A DNA stretch of 64,000 bases. It comes from Bacteriovoracia bacterium. Lineage in GTDB: Bacteria; Bdellovibrionota; Bacteriovoracia; Bacteriovoracales; Bacteriovoracaceae. Under the pieces are notes generated by a model. It saw only the letters and a program-made list of their open reading frames with translations, had not been told where the DNA came from and made no database searches. Location: assembly GCA_030431635.1 (NCBI GenBank), contig JAUIIL010000003.1:248001-312000 (forward strand), in the 5' to 3' direction. The stretch's first letter is position 1, and each line of letters starts with the position of its first letter. Positions 17,371 through 25,238 of this stretch are shown one piece after another. The position numbers and the translations under genes are program-made.

Positions 17371-18483
17371 ATGTTAAAGCTTTATTTTTTACTTTCTATT
17401 TTCTCTTTCTCTCTCTTTGCTCAAGAATCAAAATATCAAAAAGCTTTTCAAGAAATCATCCACCAAGCCAGAAGGGCCAACTCAAATGGTGATTTTCAAA
17501 AGAGTATTCAAATTTTAAAAGAGTTTTTTAAAACTGATGAAAGAAAGATCAATTCACCTAGTATTGTCCTTTTTCTTCAAAGCGATAATTATGAAAAAAT
17601 AGGAAAATACAAAGAATCAATTAAATACCTTATTTATTATATCAATAGAAAGTATAAGAAATGGAATGAGTTTGTTTTAAAAAATCATGATAAAAAAAAT
17701 GTGAAAGATAAGTTAAGTAAAATACCATCTGAATTACTTAAAGCTTATGATAGAAAGATTTTACTTTTTTCAAAACTATATAAAGAAGGAGAAAACCGTC
17801 ATTTTAAAAAAGATAAGATGGATATTCTTTATAAAAAAATTGTTTTCTATAATGATTTTTGTGAGCATTTTGGGACTCTTAACTGTACTCCTGTGGCCGA
17901 TATTATTGATGAAGTAAAAAAAAGAACTTTAAGAGAAAAAGTTAAACAGTACCGCTTTAGACATTATATTTTTTTAAGTTATATGTACTACCAAGATGAT
18001 ATACAGCTCAAAAATAAAAGCACTGCAGTGACATTTGACCTTGGTGCTAATACGAACGCTGTTTGTATTGGGCGAGGATTAACGTACGAGAATAATACTT
18101 ATGAGTTTAATTTACAACCTTGCCTTTATTTTGGTTACAGTTCCCTTGAAGAAGTTGATTCAACATCTTCTGGAGCTGATTATACAGGAAATGCCTTTAC
18201 AGCAGGAGCATTTGGAACAGTTGGAGGTTATGGGCATTTTTTTGGCGCTAAAACAGCACTTGGTGTTAGTCTTTCCATGAGGTATCGTTATGGAAATTAC
18301 GAAGACAAGGAAGTTTCAGGAGTTAATTTTTCTATTAATAATCCAACAGAGATAAGCTATGGAGGATTCTTAGAAGGAAAATATGAGTATAGTCAAGAAA
18401 AAGAAATAACACTCAAGGTGGGGTCTATCACTGGAGTGAATTCTCTTCTTTATATACTTCAATTAAACTTCAATATTTTTTGA
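17371..18483 (+). CDS. exported protein with helical N-terminus and beta-barrel-like C-terminus
   Basis: A 370-residue protein with a Sec signal (LSIFSFSLFAQ). Residues 20-125 are charged and helical and may contain TPR-like helices (NGDFQKSIQILKEFF). The second half alternates aromatic and polar residues in strands and ends in LQLNFNIF; a terminal phenylalanine after alternating hydrophobics is typical of outer-membrane barrels. No family recognised. It lies 34 nt after the protease gene on the same strand, possibly co-transcribed. Confidence 0.65.
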   Translation: MLKLYFLLSIFSFSLFAQESKYQKAFQEIIHQARRANSNGDFQKSIQILKEFFKTDERKINSPSIVLFLQSDNYEKIGKYKESIKYLIYYINRKYKKWNEFVLKNHDKKNVKDKLSKIPSELLKAYDRKILLFSKLYKEGENRHFKKDKMDILYKKIVFYNDFCEHFGTLNCTPVADIIDEVKKRTLREKVKQYRFRHYIFLSYMYYQDDIQLKNKSTAVTFDLGANTNAVCIGRGLTYENNTYEFNLQPCLYFGYSSLEEVDSTSSGADYTGNAFTAGAFGTVGGYGHFFGAKTALGVSLSMRYRYGNYEDKEVSGVNFSINNPTEISYGGFLEGKYEYSQEKEITLKVGSITGVNSLLYILQLNFNIF

Positions 18484-18541
18484 AAAGCTCTCTAGCATAT
18501 TGTAAGATACACTAAGATTTATTTTTACGGAGTTGTTTATT

Positions 18542-19252
18542 ATGTATCATGTTTTTTTGTTATCACTTTTTTTTATCTTTTCTTGTCAGAGCGAGAAAAG
18601 AGTTCCGCTGTCCCAACAGATAGAAAACTTTAAGAATGAATCCAGAAGTAAGGTTCCTGACGAAGTGAGGGCCATTATGCAAAAGGCCAATAAAGAACTT
18701 GTTGAAAGTGGTATCGCTCAAAGAGCACTAGGGAAAAACAATAAACTTCCTGATTTTGTCTTAGAAGACGAAAACGGAAAGACTCTGAAGATTTCGTCAC
18801 TTTATAAGGACAAGGTTCTTGTGATGACATTTTATAGAGGAGGGTGGTGCCCTTATTGTCGCTTAGAGCTTCAGGCCTATGAAACAATGCTTGAAGATTT
18901 TGCAGACGCTGGGGCCATTGTTTTAGCCATTTCTCCAGAATCTAAAATGGAGTTAAAGAAAACGAGAAAGAAAAATGATCTTTCATTTCCTCTTTATCAT
19001 GATGAAAATAATCAAATCGCGAAGAAACTTGGGTTAAGTTTTAAGTTATCAGACGAACTTATTAAGCTTTATAAAAACTTTAATATAGATTTAGAAGCGA
19101 ACCAGGGAAATTCAGAAAATACGCTGCCTATGCCTGGGACATATGTTATTGATAAAAATGGACGAATTGTTTTTGCTTTCATTAACCCTGACTATACATT
19201 AAGAGCAGAGCCTTCAGAGGTTCTAAAAGTTGTAAAATCTCTTCAGGAATAA
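18542..19252 (+). CDS. peroxiredoxin-like (AhpC/TSA family) lipoprotein
   Basis: About 236 residues from ATG 18542, chosen over the TTG at 18533 because ACGGAG then has proper spacing. The signal ends in FSCQS, a lipoprotein cleavage site. The thioredoxin-fold domain starts near residue 65 with LPDFVLEDENGKTL, followed by FYRGGWCPYCRLEL. The first cysteine is in the peroxidatic position and the CPYC pair could act as a redox disulfide. The end carries MPGTYVIDKNGRI. Likely a thiol peroxidase or disulfide reductase at the envelope. It sits 3 nt before the SDR-SRPBCC gene. Confidence 0.88.
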   Translation: MYHVFLLSLFFIFSCQSEKRVPLSQQIENFKNESRSKVPDEVRAIMQKANKELVESGIAQRALGKNNKLPDFVLEDENGKTLKISSLYKDKVLVMTFYRGGWCPYCRLELQAYETMLEDFADAGAIVLAISPESKMELKKTRKKNDLSFPLYHDENNQIAKKLGLSFKLSDELIKLYKNFNIDLEANQGNSENTLPMPGTYVIDKNGRIVFAFINPDYTLRAEPSEVLKVVKSLQE

Positions 19253-19255
19253 TAA

Positions 19256-20638
19256 ATGAAAATTTTAATAACTGGGGTTACTGGCTTGATTGGAAGGAGA
19301 GTCTCCCAGTTATTAGCTGAAAATGGTCACAGGATTGTAGGTCTTACCAGGAATAAATCAAAGGCCATCTCAGAATCAGAAATTCCTATTGAGTTTTACG
19401 AATGGAATTCTCAAAAGGAACTACCTCCTATTGAAGCTTTTGTTGATGTAGACGCCGTCATTAACTTAATGGGAGAGAACATTGCTGAGAAAAAATGGAA
19501 TAGAGAGCAGAAAAGAATTATTTATAACTCAAGGGTTATTTCAACTCGAAACCTAGTAAAAAGAATCAACTCTCTAGACTTAAAACTTAAGTGTTTTACG
19601 AGTGCCTCGGCCATTGGGTGCTATATTGCTAATATTGGAGATAATGAAATTACAGAAACAGAAAAAGCAGGGAATGATTTTTTGGCCAAAACCTGTTGTG
19701 ATTGGGAAGAAGAGGCTTTGTTATGTATAAACACACAACGTGTTTGTTTAATCAGGACTGGTGTTGTTCTCTCTCGAGATGGAGGAGCTCTTAAGCAACT
19801 AACTCCCATTTTTGAAAAAGGTTTAGGTGGAATAATAGGTGATGGTGAGATGTGGATGAGTTGGATTCACATCGATGATGTTGCGAAGATTTTTATAGAG
19901 AGTCTCTTTAATATCTCTTTTGAAGGGGTCATTAATGCAACATCTCCAAACCCTGTCAAAAATAAGAAATTGACAACGCTTTTAGGGAAAGTGTTAGGAA
20001 AACCGACCTTACTCCCAGTTCCCAAGACGATGTTAAAATTAATGTATGGAGAAATGTCTCAGATTATGACTGACTCTCAAAGAATTATACCAAAGGTTCT
20101 TCTTCAAAAAAAATTTGAATTTCTCTACTCTGACTTAGAAAAAGCCTTAAGTGAAATTTATAATGTGAGAAATGGAAAAACAAGTTTTTGTTTAACAAGA
20201 TATCAATGGATACCAGGTCAAAGAAAAAACATTTTTTCATTTTTTAGTAATGCTTCAAATTTAGAGATGATTACACCTGATTCTTTAAACTTTAAAATTC
20301 TTGAGCAATCAACACACAAAATAGAGGAAGGAACAGAGTTTAAATATAGGTTGAAATTGAGTGGCATTGCTTTCAACTGGGAAACTCTTATCAAAGATTG
20401 GGAAGAAGAACGCTTTTTTAGTGACTTTCAAAAAAAGGGACCATATAAGTACTGGCATCATTATCATTGGTTTTTTGATTATGGAGAAGGAACATTAATG
20501 TTGGATAAAGTTATTTATCAACTCCCTATGGGGACTCTGGGGAAGATTTTTGGATTCAAAATTGTGGAAAAGCAGTTAAATAAAATATTTTCTTATCGCA
20601 AAGAGAAAATAGCCAATTTTTTTAAAGTAGAGAAATAA
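19256..20638 (+). CDS. TIGR01777-type SDR epimerase fused to a C-terminal SRPBCC domain
   Basis: A 460-residue fusion. Residues 1-295 are a TIGR01777/YfcH-type SDR: ITGVTGLIGRRV, the SASAIGCY segment, WMSWIHIDDV, NATSPNPV, and the C-terminal DUF1731-like LPVPKTMLKLMYGEMSQIM. Residues about 305-460 look like an SRPBCC/START-like ligand-binding domain (RYQWIPGQRKNIFSFFSNAS, then YKYWHHYHWFFDYGEGTLM). Both families exist as separate proteins and as fusions in bacteria; the role is unknown, perhaps a lipid or cofactor ligand. The stop overlaps the start of the radical SAM gene by one base. Confidence 0.88.
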   Translation: MKILITGVTGLIGRRVSQLLAENGHRIVGLTRNKSKAISESEIPIEFYEWNSQKELPPIEAFVDVDAVINLMGENIAEKKWNREQKRIIYNSRVISTRNLVKRINSLDLKLKCFTSASAIGCYIANIGDNEITETEKAGNDFLAKTCCDWEEEALLCINTQRVCLIRTGVVLSRDGGALKQLTPIFEKGLGGIIGDGEMWMSWIHIDDVAKIFIESLFNISFEGVINATSPNPVKNKKLTTLLGKVLGKPTLLPVPKTMLKLMYGEMSQIMTDSQRIIPKVLLQKKFEFLYSDLEKALSEIYNVRNGKTSFCLTRYQWIPGQRKNIFSFFSNASNLEMITPDSLNFKILEQSTHKIEEGTEFKYRLKLSGIAFNWETLIKDWEEERFFSDFQKKGPYKYWHHYHWFFDYGEGTLMLDKVIYQLPMGTLGKIFGFKIVEKQLNKIFSYRKEKIANFFKVEK

Positions 20639-21492
20639 TGTTCAATCGTATTTATGTTGAAATCTCTAATATTTGTAATGTTCAATGCTCGTTTTGTCCT
20701 GTTGTAGACAGAGAGCAGAAGATTTTGTCTGTGAAAAACTTTGAATCGATTTTAAAAAAAATTAAAGGCAAAACGAAAGAAATATGTCTCCATTTAATGG
20801 GAGAACCGACAGCTCATCCTCAATTTGAGGAGATATTAAATATTTGTGAAAACTATAATGTTAAAGTTCAGTTAACAACAAATGGTTTATTAATAAAAAG
20901 AAAAGAGGAGTTAATTCTTAAACATCATTGCATTAGGCAAATTAATTTCTCACTTCAGAGTTTTCAGGATAATTTCCCTCATAAGCCTTTGAAAGACTAT
21001 TTAGAACCTATTTTTTCTTTTACCAAACAGGCCAATGAAAAAAGAAATGATATGTATATTAATTATCGATTATGGAATATCGGCTCTGAAGCCCAGGAAA
21101 ATGAAGAAATTTTTAAAATGATTGAAAAATCATTTAACCTGGAAATAAATAGAAAAATTCAGGTCGAGAATATAAAATCAAAAAAAATTTGGAATAAACT
21201 TTACCTTCACTTTGACTCTCGTTTTCAATGGCCGTCACTTGAACTAGAGACAATTTCAACCAAGGGACGGTGTCATGGTTTAGGTTCTCATATTGGAATT
21301 CATGCTGATGGTAGCGTCGTACCTTGCTGCTTAGACAAGGAGGCTGTTTTAAAATTAGGAAACATTCTTGAAGAGGATTTAGACCAAATCCTCAATTCAA
21401 AGATGGCCTTAGAGATAAAGAACGGTTTTGATAAAGGCATTCTCACTCAGGAGTTATGTCAAAAATGCAGTTTTATTCAAAGATTTAGCTAA
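20638..21492 (+). CDS. radical SAM/SPASM domain protein
   Basis: A 284-residue radical SAM enzyme. CNVQCSFC (about residues 13-20) is the CxxxCxxC motif for the SAM-binding 4Fe-4S cluster. The C-terminal region has a cysteine set CH...VPCCLDKE...LGNILEEDLDQI...CQKC, a SPASM-type auxiliary-cluster pattern. SPASM proteins often modify peptides or act in cofactor maturation, but no precursor peptide is visible nearby. Translation is coupled to the upstream SDR-SRPBCC gene (TAATG). The 3' end overlaps the convergent methyltransferase gene by 8 nt. Confidence 0.88.
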   Translation: MFNRIYVEISNICNVQCSFCPVVDREQKILSVKNFESILKKIKGKTKEICLHLMGEPTAHPQFEEILNICENYNVKVQLTTNGLLIKRKEELILKHHCIRQINFSLQSFQDNFPHKPLKDYLEPIFSFTKQANEKRNDMYINYRLWNIGSEAQENEEIFKMIEKSFNLEINRKIQVENIKSKKIWNKLYLHFDSRFQWPSLELETISTKGRCHGLGSHIGIHADGSVVPCCLDKEAVLKLGNILEEDLDQILNSKMALEIKNGFDKGILTQELCQKCSFIQRFS

Positions 21493-22123
21493 GTTTTTGT
21501 ACTAAAAAGATACCATCTCTTATAGGGAGCAAGGTCTTAAATAAGTCATCTCTAGAGGCAATATAATCATTTAACTCTTTTATTGCTTGAGTTGATTTTT
21601 CTTGTTCATTGGTTAGAACTCTACCTGACCAAAGCATATTATCAAGAGCAACGATCCCTTTTTTTGACAACCTCGAAAGAGAAAAAGATAAATAGTTTTT
21701 GTAATTAACTTTATCAGCGTCGATAAAAACAAAGTCGAATTCTCCTTGAATTTTTTCAAGGGCTTCAATTCCATTAGATAAAATAGGTTTTATTTTTTTT
21801 CCATGTGCTGACTTATCCCAAAAACCTTGTGCAATTTTTTGAATTCTTGAATCATTATCAATCGTAATAATTTCTCCATGCTCAGGTAAGTTTTCGGCCA
21901 TACTTAAAGCAGAGTATCCAGTAAAGGTTCCAAACTCCAAAACTCTCGTAGCCCCAATGGCCCTAATGAGAAAGCCTAAAAAAGAAGCTTCCATTTTACC
22001 AGTCAACATTTGAGACCAATGTTCTTGATCTAATGTATAGTCTTGTATTGACTGGCACAAAGAGCTTGGCCATGAACTTTTATCTACGCAATAATTTTCA
22101 ATTTCTTTGTCTATAAAATTCAT
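21485..22123 (-). CDS. class I SAM-dependent O-methyltransferase
   Basis: About 212 residues from ATG 22123. I prefer this to the ATG at 22168 because AAAGGA lies properly upstream of it. It resembles the caffeoyl-CoA O-methyltransferase group (Methyltransf_3): VLEFGTFTGYSALSMA is the SAM-binding motif I, IITIDND motif II, FDFVFIDADKVNY the metal-binding region, and ALDNMLWSGRV the following block. Bacterial members methylate varied catechols or small molecules, so the substrate is open. Confidence 0.92.
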   Translation of the reverse strand: MNFIDKEIENYCVDKSSWPSSLCQSIQDYTLDQEHWSQMLTGKMEASFLGFLIRAIGATRVLEFGTFTGYSALSMAENLPEHGEIITIDNDSRIQKIAQGFWDKSAHGKKIKPILSNGIEALEKIQGEFDFVFIDADKVNYKNYLSFSLSRLSKKGIVALDNMLWSGRVLTNEQEKSTQAIKELNDYIASRDDLFKTLLPIRDGIFLVQKLS

Positions 22124-22367
22124 TCTGAGTCCTTTGGTAAAATAAAGCTTTTTCGTCGTTAAATTCATTTAACAAGTTATTGCTTCAACCGATAGAAGCA
22201 ACAAATATTTATTAAACCTGATATCTATCACTTTTTAACAAGGTTGGGAAATAATTCTGCAATATCAAATATTTATAAAGAATTCTCATTGTTTACAGTC
22301 AATATATTTCATTTTGACTAAGAGAACTTTACTACTTTCAACGGGCATAGCACCGAAATAAAACTTA

Positions 22368-23876
22368 ATGAAAATACTGATTGTTGATGATGAAATTACC
22401 AGTAGAACTTTTATTAAAAGTTCTTTAAAAGATCTTGGGCACGAAGTAGTTGAGGCTTCTAGTGGAGAAGAGGCCTTAAAGGTTTTAGAGTCCTCCTCAC
22501 CTCCTAGGATGCTTATACTAGATTGGATGATGCCTGAAATATCAGGGCTTGATGTTTTAAGGAAAGTTAGAGGAGGAAGTAATTTACTTTCTCTTTATGT
22601 CATTATGTTGACCGCAAAGCACAATGGTGAAGATATTATCCTGGCTTTTCAAGAAGGAACAAATGATTTTATTTCAAAACCTGTAAGCAAGGTTGAATTA
22701 AAATCTAGGGTTGAAGTTGGGATTAAGACAATTGAACTTCAAGGTCTTATTGAAAAGCAAACTCAACGTTTAAATGAAGCTGAGAAGATGGCCGCTATTG
22801 GAACAATGGCTTCAAGTATTGCCCATGAAGTTAATAATCCACTGAGTGTTATTAAAGGAAAGTGCTACAAACTTTTAAAGCTTGAATCTGTATCTCCGGA
22901 GTGTGTTGAAAACATCAATAAAATTGAGCAAATGTGTGATCGAATTTCTCATATTACAAATGGACTTTTGATGCTGTCTCGTACGCAAAGCCAACAAGAT
23001 ATGGAACTTTGCAACGTCAGAGATTTTTTTGAATATTCACTCGAAGTTTGTGAAGATAAATTAGTAAAAAAAGGAATTAGAATCAACATCGATCTTAATC
23101 AATTTGAACATAGTTTATACGCAAGACCAGTCGAACTCTCTCATGTTTTCCTTAATATTATAAAAAATTCTATAGATGAAGTCTCAAAGCTCGAAGAGCG
23201 ATGGATTAAAATTAGTCATGAAGAAAGCGAGGGGTTTCATCACTATTTAATTATGGATAGTGGTAAAGGCATCTCTATTGAGCTTCAAAATAAAATATTA
23301 GAACCCTTTTTTACAACTAAAAAAAGTGGTAAGGGAACAGGTTTAGGTTTAAGTATTTCAAAGAAAATAATAGAATCTCATGGTGGTATACTCTCCTTAG
23401 ATACTTCTTGCCAGAACACCTGCTTTAAAGTGTCCTTGCCAAAAAGGCTAAGTCTTAGAGCAGAAGCCCCTGCTAAGCTAACTTACCTTCAAGACCTAAG
23501 TTTTGTTGTCATTGAGGATGAAAAAGAAATTATAGAGGTTTATAAAGAGTATTTTGAGTTTAAAGGTCTTAAAAACGTGAAATATTTTAGAAGTCTTTCT
23601 GAGTTTAAAGCAGATAAGAATTCGAATATTCATGTTATTATTTGTGATTATCTTTTAGAAGAAGGTAGTGGATTAGATATTTTTCGTTATGTAGAGGAAA
23701 AGTATTCCAAAACACCACTCTTTATTATGATTTCTTCACTTGCAAGTAATGGGTTGGAAAAAACCCTAAGGTCTCAGGGAATTCATTACGTTATACCTAA
23801 GCCATTAAGGCTTGAGAGAATTGTCAAAATAATAGAAGAGTACTATCAGGTCAAGGATCATAAAAGAGTTTCTTAA
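22368..23876 (+). CDS. hybrid two-component protein: REC - histidine kinase - REC
   Basis: A 502-residue cytoplasmic protein with no sensor or transmembrane segment. Residues 1-120 are a receiver (VDDE; phospho-acceptor Asp in LILDWMMP; Lys in SKPV). A coiled coil leads to HisKA with His153 in SSIAHEVNNP. The HATPase follows with an N-box (NIIKNSIDE), DSGKGIS and GKGTGLGLSISKK. Residues about 385-500 are a second receiver (VIEDE, CDYL, PKPL). The architecture implies that an upstream phosphorelay controls the kinase, with output through another protein. No cognate partner is adjacent. The stop overlaps the convergent gene by 4 nt. Confidence 0.92.
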   Translation: MKILIVDDEITSRTFIKSSLKDLGHEVVEASSGEEALKVLESSSPPRMLILDWMMPEISGLDVLRKVRGGSNLLSLYVIMLTAKHNGEDIILAFQEGTNDFISKPVSKVELKSRVEVGIKTIELQGLIEKQTQRLNEAEKMAAIGTMASSIAHEVNNPLSVIKGKCYKLLKLESVSPECVENINKIEQMCDRISHITNGLLMLSRTQSQQDMELCNVRDFFEYSLEVCEDKLVKKGIRINIDLNQFEHSLYARPVELSHVFLNIIKNSIDEVSKLEERWIKISHEESEGFHHYLIMDSGKGISIELQNKILEPFFTTKKSGKGTGLGLSISKKIIESHGGILSLDTSCQNTCFKVSLPKRLSLRAEAPAKLTYLQDLSFVVIEDEKEIIEVYKEYFEFKGLKNVKYFRSLSEFKADKNSNIHVIICDYLLEEGSGLDIFRYVEEKYSKTPLFIMISSLASNGLEKTLRSQGIHYVIPKPLRLERIVKIIEEYYQVKDHKRVS

Positions 23877-25228
23877 TCTCTCTTTTCACTCATTTCAAGC
23901 ACGCTTGTGGCCAAGGCATTGAAGAAAGCTTTTTTTATTTCAGCTTTCGTTAGGTCAAGGTTTTCAAAAAATCCATCTAAGACAATATGGCTACCTTTGA
24001 TGATAAATCTTTTTCTTTTTTCAAAAGTATTCTCAGGTAGAAGGGTATTTGGGTGTTCGATGATTCCATCATTGGCGCCTTCAACCATTTTTAAAAGATC
24101 CATTGAGTCAAATGCCATTTTAATAGTATCGGAAAGATGTCTTGATGGTTTTCCATAGTCAGATGGGATTGAAACAACTTCAACAAGGGGGATATTCATT
24201 GGAAAGTGGGCCAAGTATTCTTCTTGTCTCAATCTCATATCATTTTCACAAAGAGTTTTTGATGTTGTAATTGATTGCCCAACTTTATTTTGACTAAAAA
24301 GATATTCAAAGGTTTTGACAAAATTAAGCTCATAAGCGGCTTCACATAAAAAAGTTCCACCAGATAGACCAACAACACTAATAATGCCTTTAAGCCTTTT
24401 GGTAATGTTTAAATCTTTTAAAGAAACCATTACATCAGGTAGTCCCTTGCTGATAAGTAGTAAAACAAAGTCGTCATCACCTTCGAGTAATCTTTTTAAA
24501 TCTTGATGAATTTTTTCAGCATTTTCTTCAATCGGTGAATAAGGACCTTTCTTTAAAACCTCTAAATTGATGCCAACTTCAGAAAGAGTTATTTCTAAGT
24601 CTCTTTCAACTTGAGATTTTTCCTCTACATCACTGGCCCCCATCCCAAAACCGTGGGAGAGAATAACTTTTAGTTTATTTTCTCCTTTTGTATAAATAGG
24701 AGAGATACCTTCTTCTAAAATATGATCAATCTTATTTAATAAAGCCTGGGTTTCTTTTTGCTGTTTCGGGGTTCTTAAGAAAGATTCGTAGACTTCGTTG
24801 GAAAACTTCATTCCATATTTTTTTGTAAGCTCACGATTAAGTTGAAGATTATAAGTAAGTCCCGGGTTTTTTTCCCAAAAGTCATGGCCACTCAAGTAAG
24901 GATTATATTCTGTGGCACCCGCTAAAATCATATTGAGTTTAGATTTAATCTTATCTTCTAAAGGAATTTCTAAAATAGATTCAGTTGACTCTTTAATGTA
25001 TTCTCTTTTAGCAGTAACAATTTCGTCGAAACCTAGAAAACATTTTTTTCTTGTTCTAATAGCAGTGAGAATCTGGTGATATAAGCTTACTTTTTCAACT
25101 TTAAAGACAACGTTAGTTCCCATATTGGAACTCATACATGAGGGTAGTCCATTCTTATAATAAATCTCGCTCCAAATCTCTTGAGCATGTAGAGAGCTTA
25201 TCAACATCAGTGCAAAAATAAATTTCAT
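23873..25228 (-). CDS. exported alpha/beta-hydrolase-like protein
   Basis: About 451 residues from ATG 25228, which starts a clean Sec signal (MKFIFALMLISSLHAQ) and avoids overlap with the upstream gene. VILSHGFGMGAS near the middle resembles an HG-type oxyanion motif, and VVGLSGGTF fits a nucleophile elbow with Ser, so a lipase/esterase-like fold is plausible. A candidate acid and histidine are not assigned with confidence. It lies 10 nt downstream of another large exported gene on the same strand, so the two probably form an operon. The family was not recognised beyond the fold pattern. Confidence 0.6.
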   Translation of the reverse strand: MKFIFALMLISSLHAQEIWSEIYYKNGLPSCMSSNMGTNVVFKVEKVSLYHQILTAIRTRKKCFLGFDEIVTAKREYIKESTESILEIPLEDKIKSKLNMILAGATEYNPYLSGHDFWEKNPGLTYNLQLNRELTKKYGMKFSNEVYESFLRTPKQQKETQALLNKIDHILEEGISPIYTKGENKLKVILSHGFGMGASDVEEKSQVERDLEITLSEVGINLEVLKKGPYSPIEENAEKIHQDLKRLLEGDDDFVLLLISKGLPDVMVSLKDLNITKRLKGIISVVGLSGGTFLCEAAYELNFVKTFEYLFSQNKVGQSITTSKTLCENDMRLRQEEYLAHFPMNIPLVEVVSIPSDYGKPSRHLSDTIKMAFDSMDLLKMVEGANDGIIEHPNTLLPENTFEKRKRFIIKGSHIVLDGFFENLDLTKAEIKKAFFNALATSVLEMSEKRD

Positions 25229-25238
25229 TTGATTATTA

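Noticed and set aside
20638-21492. A possible RiPP maturation locus around the radical SAM/SPASM gene
   Set aside because: No small precursor-like open frame with a ribosome site and no transporter or protease dedicated to it was seen next to the gene.
22180-22201. Inverted repeat TTGCTTC/GAAGCAA with an 8-nt loop
   Set aside because: It is a 7-bp stem with no T-run and no clear relation to either flanking gene; too weak to call an operator or terminator.
22246-22262. GG-N10-GC pattern upstream of the hybrid kinase, resembling a sigma-54 site
   Set aside because: Only GG and TGC match at the right spacing; the T before GG and the CAC after it are missing, so it is within chance expectation for AT-rich DNA.
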